Part shown: piece by piece, positions 1-6,356 of the stretch | Numbering within the stretch: position 1 is the first letter of the stretch | How the letters are laid out: every line of letters starts with the position of its first letter | Made by a program: the position numbers and the translations under genes | Notes under the pieces: model-generated | Seen by the model: only the letters and a program-made list of their open reading frames with translations | What the model was told of the DNA's origin: nothing | The model's database searches: none | Origin: Conexibacter sp. | Lineage (GTDB): Bacteria; Actinomycetota; Thermoleophilia; Solirubrobacterales; Solirubrobacteraceae | Direction of reading: 5' to 3' | NCBI GenBank assembly: GCA_025964055.1 | Contig: JAOPZP010000517.1 | Span: 1-6,867, forward strand | DNA length: 6,867 nucleotides

Positions 1-35
1 TTGCGGTCGGCGGCCGTCGTCCTACGGGCGAGGCC

Positions 36-659
36 ATGAACGTCACGATCGTCGGCACCGGCAACATGGGGCGTGCCATCGCCACGCGGGCGCTGGCCGG
101 CGGCCATCGCGTGACGCTCGTGGGCACCGAGCTCGGCAAGGCCCAGCGGCTGGCCGACGAGCTCACGGGGCTGGGCGACGTCACCGCGGCCGAGGAGGTG
201 AGCGGCCAGCTCGTCGTGCTCGCCGTGCCCTACACCGAGGCGCCGCACGTCGTGGCGCAGCACGCGGACGCGCTGGCGGGCACGGTCGTCGTCGACCCCA
301 CCAACCCGATCGACCTCGCCGCGATGGAGCCGCTGGCCGACGTCGACGGCTCGGGCGCGGAGACGATCGCCGACGCGGCGCCCGACGGCGTCCCCGTCGT
401 CAAGGCCTTCAACACCGCGTTCGCGGGCACGGTGCTCAGCGGCGCGGTCGACGGCCTGCCGCTGGACGTGTTCCTCGCAGCCGACGACGACGACGCCAAG
501 CAGACGGTCGCGCAGCTCGTGCGCGACGGCGGCATGCGCCCCATCGACGCCGGCGAGCTGCGCCGCGCGGCGCAGCTCGAGGCGCTGGGCTACCTGCACA
601 TGCGCATCCAGCACAACTTCGACGCGCCGTTCGCCTCGGCGGTGAAGATCCTCACCTAG
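36..659 (+). CDS. F420-dependent NADP oxidoreductase-like protein
   Basis: The 207-residue protein is a probable cytoplasmic enzyme of the F420-dependent NADP oxidoreductase family, whose best-known members move hydride between cofactor F420 and NADP. The N-terminus is a Rossmann strand with the dinucleotide motif GTGNMG (residues 7-12) right after the start. VDPTNP (86-91) and KAFNT (123-127) follow, both typical of this family, and the C-terminus has the family-like LRRAAQLEALGYLHM segment. The length is close to the usual 200-230 residues. ATG 36 is chosen because the Rossmann strand starts at residue 2; the frame stays open to the window edge, so an upstream start cannot be fully excluded. 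A GAGG lies only 2 nt upstream, so the ribosome site is poor. No F420 biosynthesis gene is visible, and many relatives have no proven cofactor or substrate. The family call is firm; the exact reaction is not. Confidence 0.85.
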   Translation: MNVTIVGTGNMGRAIATRALAGGHRVTLVGTELGKAQRLADELTGLGDVTAAEEVSGQLVVLAVPYTEAPHVVAQHADALAGTVVVDPTNPIDLAAMEPLADVDGSGAETIADAAPDGVPVVKAFNTAFAGTVLSGAVDGLPLDVFLAADDDDAKQTVAQLVRDGGMRPIDAGELRRAAQLEALGYLHMRIQHNFDAPFASAVKILT

Positions 660-996
660 GCGGGTGGAGCCGGTCCCACGCGCGGCGCAGCGCAGCCTCC
701 AGCCGGCTCTCGTCGCCCAGCGGCCGCCCGCGGCGCGGCGGCTCGATCTCGCGCAGCTCGTCGCGCCCGGCCGCCAGCCGGACGCCGCGCTCGTAGACCC
801 CGGCGAGCTGGTCGTGGGCAGCGAACACGTGCCGGCCCGGCAGGGGAACGGTGTGGACCACGAGCCCGTCGAAGATCCCCTGCCACTGCGAGACCTCGTC
901 CACGACGCCGACCCGCCGGCCCTCCGGGTCGTAGACCGGCGTGCCCTCCGCCACGCCCAGCGGGGAGATCGCGCGGCCGAGGTCGATGGTCTCCAT
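652..996 (-). CDS. Small PRC-barrel domain protein
   Basis: The 114-residue protein carries one PRC-barrel-like domain at about residues 18-76. A strand with GTPVYDPEGRRVGVVDEV (18-35) leads into a GLVVHTV strand, then HVFAAHDQLAGVYERGVRL, matching the usual PRC pattern of 'property set by the cell, then a DQV-x-G-I-Y turn'. The C-terminal 35 residues are Arg/Glu-rich and probably helical. PRC barrels occur in RimM, in photosynthetic reaction centre H subunits and in many small stand-alone proteins of unknown role, so no function is assigned. It has no signal peptide and no membrane segment, so it should be cytoplasmic. ATG 996 is preferred because the fold begins soon after it. An in-frame ATG at 1053 would add 19 residues (MPDRRGAVVTHAGRP...) that look unstructured. 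No Shine-Dalgarno is visible before 996 (upstream is pyrimidine-rich), so leaderless translation is possible. Its 3' end overlaps the preceding convergent gene by 8 bp. Confidence 0.75.
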   Translation of the reverse strand: METIDLGRAISPLGVAEGTPVYDPEGRRVGVVDEVSQWQGIFDGLVVHTVPLPGRHVFAAHDQLAGVYERGVRLAAGRDELREIEPPRRGRPLGDESRLEAALRRAWDRLHPPR

Positions 997-1098
997 GGAG
1001 GGGCAGATAGGCCGGCCCGCGTGGGTGACCACCGCACCCCGCCGATCTGGCACACCGTTCCGGCGTGAACTTGTCCAGAGTGGAGTCGCTTGGCTCTG

Positions 1099-1115
1099 CA
1101 GCTTGCGTGAAGCTG
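1099..1115. repeat. Perfect inverted repeat, possible regulator site
   Basis: CAGCTT (1099-1104) and AAGCTG (1110-1115) are exact reverse complements separated by 5 nt (GCGTG). With one bulged G at 1098 the pairing extends by TCT/AGA to 1095-1118. It lies just upstream of the possible -35 element at 1119, a usual place for an activator site, though it could also act toward the divergent gene. The regulator is unknown and no regulator gene is in the window. Six perfect pairs alone could arise by chance; position and the AT-richer context are the support. Confidence 0.35.
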
Positions 1116-1118
1116 AGA

Positions 1119-1147
1119 TTGTGTGTGGTCAAGTCACCTGACATATC
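1119..1147 (+). promoter_or_regulatory. Weak candidate promoter with palindrome in spacer
   Basis: A possible -35 element TTGTGT (1119-1124) is followed after 17 nt by CATATC (1142-1147), which is preceded by TGA as in an extended -10. Each hexamer matches the sigma-70 consensus at only 3 of 6 positions. The spacer holds TCAAGTCACCTGA (1129-1141), an imperfect 13-bp palindrome (pattern TCAnGT-n-ACnTGA, 10 of 12 arm bases paired), which would suit a dimeric repressor blocking RNA polymerase. If correct, transcription starts near 1154 and the importer mRNA has a leader of about 144 nt. This was picked by eye and may be wrong. Confidence 0.28.
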
Positions 1148-1181
1148 CCCCAGAAGAGGAGTAGCCTGCGCGCGGTTCGCC

Positions 1182-1265
1182 CAGGGGGTTCCTCCCGCAG
1201 AGGAGGAGCAGGGACCCCTGAGATGGGCGGCCGCCGAACGGCTTCTGGGAGAGGGACCCATCAGG
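1182..1265 (+). promoter_or_regulatory. Structured 5' leader with two competing stem-loops
   Basis: Stem A is two-tiered. CAGGGG (1182-1187) pairs with CCCCTG (1215-1220), and inside it TCCTCC (1190-1195) pairs with GGAGGA (1202-1207). Stem B pairs GATGGG (1222-1227) with CCCATC (1257-1262) and, after a 2-nt bulge, CCT (1217-1219) with AGG (1263-1265). It encloses a GCCG-AA-CGGC hairpin at 1233-1242. A and B share bases 1217-1219, so they cannot both form in full. The strong ribosome-site-like GGAGGAG (1202-1208) is buried in stem A. This looks like an attenuator or ligand-responsive leader, but high-GC DNA forms stems easily and no known class is matched. Confidence 0.3.
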
Positions 1266-1297
1266 CAGTACGAGACCACGCACGCGGGGGCTGGAGC

Positions 1298-2272
1298 GTG
1301 AGCACCGGTTCCCCTGAAACGCTCCTCGAGAGCGAACCCGTCGACACGACGGACGAGTCGGCCGCGGAGATCGCGGCCCGGTCGCCCCTGGAGCTCTTCT
1401 GGGGACGGCTGCGGCGCGACAAGGTCGCGCTCATCGCGCTGACCATCGTCGCCATCATGGTGTTCATCGGCATCTTCGGCCCGCTGATCGTGAAGCTCCT
1501 CGGGCTGCCGAACCCGAACACGCAGAACGCCAACCTGCTCGACGACTTCGGGTCGCCCACCGGGCCGAGCAGCGCCCACCCGTTCGGCGTCGACGAGCGC
1601 GGTCGCGACGTGCTATCGCGCGTCATCTACGGCACGCGCATCTCGCTCGAGGTCGCGTTCATCTCCACCGCGCTGATCGTGCTCCTCGGCGTCGTGCTCG
1701 GCATGATCGCGGGCTACTACCGCGGCTGGATCGACACGGGCCTGAGCCGGACCATGGACCTCATGCTGGCCTTCCCGGTCCTCGTCCTGGCCGTCGGCAT
1801 CGGCGTCGCCTGCGTGCAGGGCTGCCTCGGCGGCGCGCTGCAGCCGGGCCTCACGGTCGTGATCTTCGTGATCGTGCTCACGTCCTGGCCGTACATGGCG
1901 CGCATCATCCGCGGCCAGGTGCTGTCGCTACGCGAGCGGGAGTTCGTCGAGGCGTCGCGCTCGCTCGGGGCGCCCGACCGCCGCATCATCTTCCGGGAGA
2001 TCCTCCCGAACCTCGTGGCGCCGATCATCGTCTACTCGACGGTGCTCGTCCCGCAGAACATCCTCTACGAGGCCGCCTTGTCGTTCCTCGGCGTCGGTGT
2101 GGACCCGTCCAAGCCCTCGTGGGGCGCCATGATCTCCGACGCGACGTCCGTCTTCCAGGACGCGTGGTGGTTCATGACGTTCCCGGGCCTGGCCCTGCTC
2201 ATCACCGTGCTGGCGTTCAACATCGTGGGCGACGGACTGCAGGACGCCCTCAACCCCCGTACCTCGAAGTAG
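1298..2272 (+). CDS. Peptide-type ABC importer permease, DppC-like
   Basis: The 324-residue membrane protein is one of the two channel subunits of a Dpp/Opp-family ABC importer. An OppC-type N-terminal segment (SPLELFWGRLRRDKVALIAL, about 29-48) runs into the first membrane helix. HPFGVDERGRDVLSRVIYG follows, a hallmark of DppC/OppC. Several helices then lead to the EAA loop that contacts the ATPases (EASRSLGAPDRRIIFREILPN), and the end is typical of the family (FNIVGDGLQDALNPR). A loop with two close cysteines (GVACVQGC) may be an external disulfide. GTG 1298 is chosen over the in-frame ATG 1223 because the 25 extra codons include TCT, AGA, GTA and CGA, unlike the rest of the gene, and the extra residues resemble no DppC start. 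The ribosome site is modest: GGGGG 7 nt and GGAG 1 nt before GTG. It is the first operon gene, 70 nt before the lipoprotein gene. Confidence 0.9.
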   Translation: MSTGSPETLLESEPVDTTDESAAEIAARSPLELFWGRLRRDKVALIALTIVAIMVFIGIFGPLIVKLLGLPNPNTQNANLLDDFGSPTGPSSAHPFGVDERGRDVLSRVIYGTRISLEVAFISTALIVLLGVVLGMIAGYYRGWIDTGLSRTMDLMLAFPVLVLAVGIGVACVQGCLGGALQPGLTVVIFVIVLTSWPYMARIIRGQVLSLREREFVEASRSLGAPDRRIIFREILPNLVAPIIVYSTVLVPQNILYEAALSFLGVGVDPSKPSWGAMISDATSVFQDAWWFMTFPGLALLITVLAFNIVGDGLQDALNPRTSK

Positions 2273-2311
2273 GCGCACCGTGTCTGAGGAGACCGCGGTG
2301 CGAGGCAGTGC

Positions 2312-2323
2312 ACGTACGTACGT
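2312..2323. repeat. Perfect 12-bp palindrome of three ACGT units
   Basis: The bases are ACGT repeated three times, which is both a tandem repeat and its own reverse complement. It lies in the 70-nt gap between the DppC gene and the lipoprotein gene, 8 nt before the ribosome site at 2331. It could be an operator for an internal promoter, or chance. No clear -35/-10 pair accompanies it. Confidence 0.4.
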
Positions 2324-2330
2324 TCCAATG

Positions 2331-2336
2331 AAAGGA
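2331..2336 (+). promoter_or_regulatory. Ribosome binding site for lipoprotein gene
   Basis: AAAGGA lies 6 nt before ATG 2343 and is the clearest ribosome site in the first half of the operon. It decides the start: the in-frame GTG 2280 and ATG 2328 have no comparable site and would place residues ahead of the signal peptide. Confidence 0.7.
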
Positions 2337-2342
2337 CCATCC

Positions 2343-4130
2343 ATGTCCGGGAATCGCCTCCGGTTCCTCGTGGTGAGCTCGCTGGCCGCGCTCACCCTGT
2401 TTGCCGCCGCTTGCGGTGGCAGCAGCAGCTCCTCTTCGTCGACTTCGTCGAAGACCAACGCCACACCGGCCGGCGGCGGTACGCCGGACACGACCGCCGG
2501 CAAGAAGGGCGGCAAGCTCACGATGCTGGCGGCGTCCGACGTCGACTACCTCGACCCGGGCCACACGTACTACACCGCCGGTGAGCAGGTCGACGGCGCG
2601 ATGGGCCGCACGCTCTACACGATCGGCCCGAAGGACCCGACCAAGACGCTGCCGGACATCGCCGAGGGCGACCCGCAGATCTCGGCCGACAAGAAGACGG
2701 TCACCGTCAAGATCAAGCCGGGCATCAAGTTCAGCCCGCCGGTCAACCGGGCGGTCACCTCGAAGGACATCAAGTACGCCTTCGAGCGCTTCTTCTCGGT
2801 CAACGTCGGCGGCCAGTACGCCTCCTACTTCCCGATCGTGGGCGCTCCGAAGTCCCCGACCAAGGGCGTCAAGCCGATCTCCGGCATCACCACGCCGGAC
2901 GACCAGACGATCGTCTTCCAGCTGCAGGACGCCGTCGCCGTCTCCTTCGCCGCCGCGCTCGTGATGCCCATCACGACCCCGGTGCCGGAGGAGTACGCCA
3001 AGCCGTTCGACGCCAAGAACCCGTCGACCTACAACACGCACGTCGTCGCCTCCGGCCCGTACATGGTCAAGAACGACGCCACGGGCAACCTCGTCGGCTA
3101 CAAGGCCGGCAAGAGCATCGACCTGGTGCGGAACCCGAACTGGGATCCGAAGACCGACGACCGCCCCGCGTACCTGGACGAGATCTTCATCCAGACCAAC
3201 GCGTCGGACGCCAACGTCTCGTCCAAGCAGGTCATCGCGGGCAACAACCTGATCCTCGACACCAACCCGCCGGCGGCCATCCTCAAGGAGCTCGTCACCA
3301 AGGTCAAGGACCAGTACACCACGGTCCCATCCGGTGGCTTCCGCTGGTTCCCGATCAACACCACGATCAAGCCGTTCGACAACATCAACGTCCGCAAGGC
3401 CATCCTGGCGGGCTTCGACCGCAACGCGGCCCGGCTGGCGCGCGGCGGCAAGTTCACCGGTGACCTGCCGACGCACTTCCTGCCCCCGCAGTTCCCCGGC
3501 TTCGCCGAGGCGGGCGGGTTCGACGGTCCCGGCTACGACTTCCTGAGCAAGAAGAACGAGTCGGGCGACATGGCGCTGGCCGCGTCGTACATGAAGAAGG
3601 CCGGCTACCCCAGCGGCAAGTACACCGGCAGCGAGCAGTTCCTGATGGTCACGGCCAACGCGGACCCGGGCAAGGCCCAGGCCGAGGTCGCCGCGGCGCA
3701 GTTCGAGAAGCTCGGCTTCAAGATGAAGCTGCGCCTCGTGCCGCAGGACTCGACCTACACCGAGTGGTGCCAGGTCCCCGCCAAGAAGGTCGCCGTCTGT
3801 GGCGCGGCCGGTTGGTTCAAGGACTTCATCGACCCGCAGTCGATGCTCGAGCCCACGTTCGCGGGGTACACGATCGCCAAGAACGGCGGCAACAACAACC
3901 TGCCGCAGCTCAACGACCCGAAGGTCGATGCGGCGATGAAGGCGGCCTCCCTCCTCGAGGGCGACGCCCGCAACAAGGCGTGGGGCGAGATCGACAAGAT
4001 GATCACCGCCGACGCGCCCGCCATCCCGTTCGTCTGGGACAAGACGACGCTGGTCCGGTCCAAGAACGTGGTCGGGGTCGCCAACCCCTACCTCGCGCTC
4101 TGGGACTTCACCTACACGTCCATCAAGTAG
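2343..4130 (+). CDS. Peptide-type ABC importer substrate-binding lipoprotein
   Basis: The 595-residue extracytoplasmic solute-binding protein belongs to family 5 (DppA/OppA type). It captures the substrate outside the membrane and hands it to the permeases. Residues 1-23 form a lipoprotein signal: a basic start (NRLR), a hydrophobic stretch (FLVVSSLAALTLF), then AAAC with the lipidated Cys at 24. The lipobox has Ala rather than Leu at -3. A flexible Ser/Thr/Gly linker follows to about residue 50. The binding domain covers roughly 52-590, with family-like segments such as LPDIAEG (103-109), TVKIKPGIKFSPP and VASGPYMVK. C476 and C486 may form a disulfide. It is longer than the about 535 residues of E. 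coli DppA, mostly from the linker and loop insertions. ATG 2343 is set by the ribosome site and signal peptide; codons from 2280 to 2342 are unlike those of the gene. Ligand identity cannot be told from sequence. Confidence 0.93.
   Translation: MSGNRLRFLVVSSLAALTLFAAACGGSSSSSSSTSSKTNATPAGGGTPDTTAGKKGGKLTMLAASDVDYLDPGHTYYTAGEQVDGAMGRTLYTIGPKDPTKTLPDIAEGDPQISADKKTVTVKIKPGIKFSPPVNRAVTSKDIKYAFERFFSVNVGGQYASYFPIVGAPKSPTKGVKPISGITTPDDQTIVFQLQDAVAVSFAAALVMPITTPVPEEYAKPFDAKNPSTYNTHVVASGPYMVKNDATGNLVGYKAGKSIDLVRNPNWDPKTDDRPAYLDEIFIQTNASDANVSSKQVIAGNNLILDTNPPAAILKELVTKVKDQYTTVPSGGFRWFPINTTIKPFDNINVRKAILAGFDRNAARLARGGKFTGDLPTHFLPPQFPGFAEAGGFDGPGYDFLSKKNESGDMALAASYMKKAGYPSGKYTGSEQFLMVTANADPGKAQAEVAAAQFEKLGFKMKLRLVPQDSTYTEWCQVPAKKVAVCGAAGWFKDFIDPQSMLEPTFAGYTIAKNGGNNNLPQLNDPKVDAAMKAASLLEGDARNKAWGEIDKMITADAPAIPFVWDKTTLVRSKNVVGVANPYLALWDFTYTSIK
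2434..2451 (+). repeat. Tandem 9-bp repeat in linker codons
   Basis: CTTCGTCGA occurs twice head to tail (2434-2442 and 2443-2451) inside the Ser-rich linker of the lipoprotein. The unit is three codons long, so gain or loss would change linker length without a frameshift. Confidence 0.7.
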
Positions 4131-4151
4131 GGGTCGAGCAACCTCGATCCC
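4130..4151 (+). terminator. Hairpin directly at lipoprotein stop codon
   Basis: GGGGTCGAG (4130-4138) pairs with CTCGATCCC (4143-4151) across a CAAC loop, giving 9 pairs with one G-U. The first G belongs to the TAG stop. No T-run follows, so it is not a classical intrinsic terminator. A 3'-end stabiliser or a partial terminator of the kind seen in high-GC bacteria fits better. Confidence 0.45.
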
Positions 4152-4205
4152 CCCGGTCTGACATCGGTCGCCGCTCCGCCCTCGTGGCGGGGCGGCGCAC
4201 CGGGG
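4151..4205 (+). terminator. Two-tier GC stem-loop before DppB-like gene
   Basis: CGCCGCTCCGCC (4169-4180) pairs with GGCGGGGCGGCG (4186-4197) over a 5-nt loop: 12 pairs including one G-U. An outer stem CCCCGGT (4151-4157) / ACCGGGG (4199-4205) closes it, with 11 unpaired nt on the left and 1 on the right. There is no T-tract afterwards. Placed between the binding-protein gene and the first downstream permease gene, it could stop most transcripts or protect the upstream mRNA from 3' decay, raising binding protein relative to permease. Confidence 0.55.
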
Positions 4206-4230
4206 TCGGCCACCTCCACCACACCTCTCC

Positions 4231-5187
4231 ATGGCCGCCTACATCGTTCGCCGACTCCTCTGGACGGTCCTGCTGCTCCTGGTGATCACCGCGGTCACCT
4301 TCCTCATCTTCTACGTGCTGCCCAGCGGCGACCCCGCCAAGCTGCGCGCGGGGCGCAGCCCGTCGCCGGAGACGCTCGCCGCCATCCGCAACCAGCTGGG
4401 GCTCGACAAGCCGCTCTACCAGCAGTACGGCGAGTACGTCTGGAACATCGTCCGGCACTTCGACTTCGGCAACAGCTACACCAACAACCAGGAAGTGCGG
4501 ACGCTGGTGTTCAGCCGGCTGCCGAACACGATCTTCCTGGTGCTCGGCGCCGCGACGATCTGGTTCCTCAGCGGCGTGGTCATCGGCACGGTCTCGGCCG
4601 TCGCGCGCGGCTCGTTCTGGGACCGCCTGCTCATGGGCGGCGCGCTGGTGGCGATCTCGGCGCCCGTCTACTGGATGGGCCTGGTGTCGCTCTACCTGTT
4701 CAGCGACGACATCGGCAAGTTCAAGCTCCTGCCGGGCTCGGGCGCCTACCAGTCCGCGCACGGCCTGATCGACAAGGGCCACGCGCTGATCCTGCCGTGG
4801 CTGGTCCTGGCCGCCGCGTTCGCGGCGATCTACGCGCGGCTGCTGCGCTCCAACCTGCTGGAGACGTTGTCGGAGGACTACATCCGCACCGCCCGGGCCA
4901 AGGGACTGAGCGAGCGGCGCGTGGTGCTGCGCCACGGCCTGCGGTCGGCGATCACCCCGATCGTCACCGTGCTCGGGCTCGACATCGGCATCCTGATGGG
5001 CGGCGCGATCCTCACCGAGACGGTGTTCAACATCGACGGCGTGGGCCGCCTCGCGTTCGACGCGATCCAGCGCGGCGACCTCGCCACGATCCAGGGAACG
5101 ACGGTCGTGCTGGCCTTCGGCGTGGCGATCATGAGCCTCGTCGTCGACATCCTGTACGCCTTCCTCGACCCGCGCGTGCGGTACTAG
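4231..5187 (+). CDS. Peptide-type ABC importer permease, DppB-like
   Basis: The 318-residue membrane protein is the second channel subunit, partner of the DppC-like permease. It starts with a basic YIVRRLL and a long hydrophobic helix (about 9-31). The DppB/OppB external loop follows (LPSGDPAKLRAG, LGLDKPLYQQYGEYV, DFGNSY), then SRLPNTIFLVLGA, which opens the channel domain, and several further helices. The EAA loop that docks onto the ATPases is YIRTARAKGLSERRVVLRHG (217-236). It ends with the usual YAFLDPRVRY. Length is normal (about 310-340). ATG 4231 is the only start codon in this frame after the in-frame TGA at 4159, so the start is secure even though no Shine-Dalgarno precedes it; upstream is pyrimidine-rich with CACCTCC at 4211-4217. 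It lies 100 nt after the lipoprotein gene behind strong hairpins, so its expression may be reduced or coupled to that structure. Confidence 0.93.
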   Translation: MAAYIVRRLLWTVLLLLVITAVTFLIFYVLPSGDPAKLRAGRSPSPETLAAIRNQLGLDKPLYQQYGEYVWNIVRHFDFGNSYTNNQEVRTLVFSRLPNTIFLVLGAATIWFLSGVVIGTVSAVARGSFWDRLLMGGALVAISAPVYWMGLVSLYLFSDDIGKFKLLPGSGAYQSAHGLIDKGHALILPWLVLAAAFAAIYARLLRSNLLETLSEDYIRTARAKGLSERRVVLRHGLRSAITPIVTVLGLDIGILMGGAILTETVFNIDGVGRLAFDAIQRGDLATIQGTTVVLAFGVAIMSLVVDILYAFLDPRVRY

Positions 5188-5197
5188 TGTGAGTGTC

Positions 5198-5243
5198 ATG
5201 GTGCAGCCGCTGCTGCAGGTCAAGGACCGACCGCGGGATCCTC

Positions 5244-5251
<8 letters not shown>
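5198..5251 (+). other. 17-codon mini-ORF resembling an ABC ATPase start
   Basis: ATG 5198, 10 nt after the DppB stop, opens a 17-codon frame ending in TGA 5249-5251. Its first ten residues, MVQPLLQVKD, match the first ten of the following ATPase, MPEPLLEVKD, at 7 of 10 positions, with two Gln/Glu swaps among the differences. After that it diverges (RPRDPHA). The stop overlaps the region of the ATPase start (ATG 5244), so terminating ribosomes could restart there. It may be a relic of an earlier or duplicated ATPase 5' end, or a coupling leader. Whether it is translated is unknown. Confidence 0.45.

Positions 5252-6352
<1,101 letters not shown>

Positions 6353-6356
<4 letters not shown>

Larger units (their letters stand above)
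997..1297. other. Divergent intergenic region and operon leader
   Basis: This stretch of about 300 nt separates the minus-strand PRC-barrel gene from the plus-strand importer operon, so it should carry promoters for both directions. The middle (about 1065-1165) is visibly richer in A and T than the genes around it, as expected for a promoter zone. It contains an inverted repeat, a possible promoter and palindrome, and a leader with two competing stem-loops, each listed separately. Open frames across it use codons rare in the neighbouring genes (TCT, GTA, AGA, CGA), which argues that no protein is encoded here. I found no tRNA, no rRNA and no riboswitch class I could match with confidence. Confidence 0.6.

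Noticed and set aside
1217..1265. Possible TPP riboswitch (CTGAGA followed by GAAC...CTGGG and a GGGA)
   Set aside because: Only fragments resemble the class. The TAATACCAG-like thi-box part and the GGGGTGC start are missing, so the similarity looks like chance.
1223..1297. Upstream ATG start for the DppC-like gene
   Set aside because: The 25 extra codons use TCT, AGA, GTA and CGA, unlike the gene, and the nearest strong ribosome site is 15 nt away and inside a stem.
656..1579. 307-residue minus-strand frame spanning the PRC-barrel gene, the intergenic region and the DppC start
   Set aside because: It crosses a promoter region and runs antisense to DppC and out of frame with the PRC-barrel gene; its product is low complexity.
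2280..2342. GTG start for the lipoprotein gene, 21 codons earlier
   Set aside because: It would put a polar stretch before the signal peptide, its codons are atypical, and the real ribosome site AAAGGA serves ATG 2343.
2250..4232. 660-residue open frame on the minus strand opposite the lipoprotein gene
   Set aside because: It is the antisense shadow of a high-GC gene: the predicted product is almost only R, G, V, D, L and A with no domain, while the plus strand has a full family-5 binding protein.
4123..5223. 366-residue open frame on the minus strand opposite the DppB-like gene
   Set aside because: It has low-complexity, His/Arg/Asp/Glu-rich composition typical of antisense frames, and the plus strand is clearly a DppB permease.
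5193..5243. GTG start for the DppD-like ATPase
   Set aside because: It adds a Cys/Arg-rich stretch (SWCSRCCRSRTDRG) not seen in ABC ATPases; the conserved N-terminus begins right after ATG 5244.
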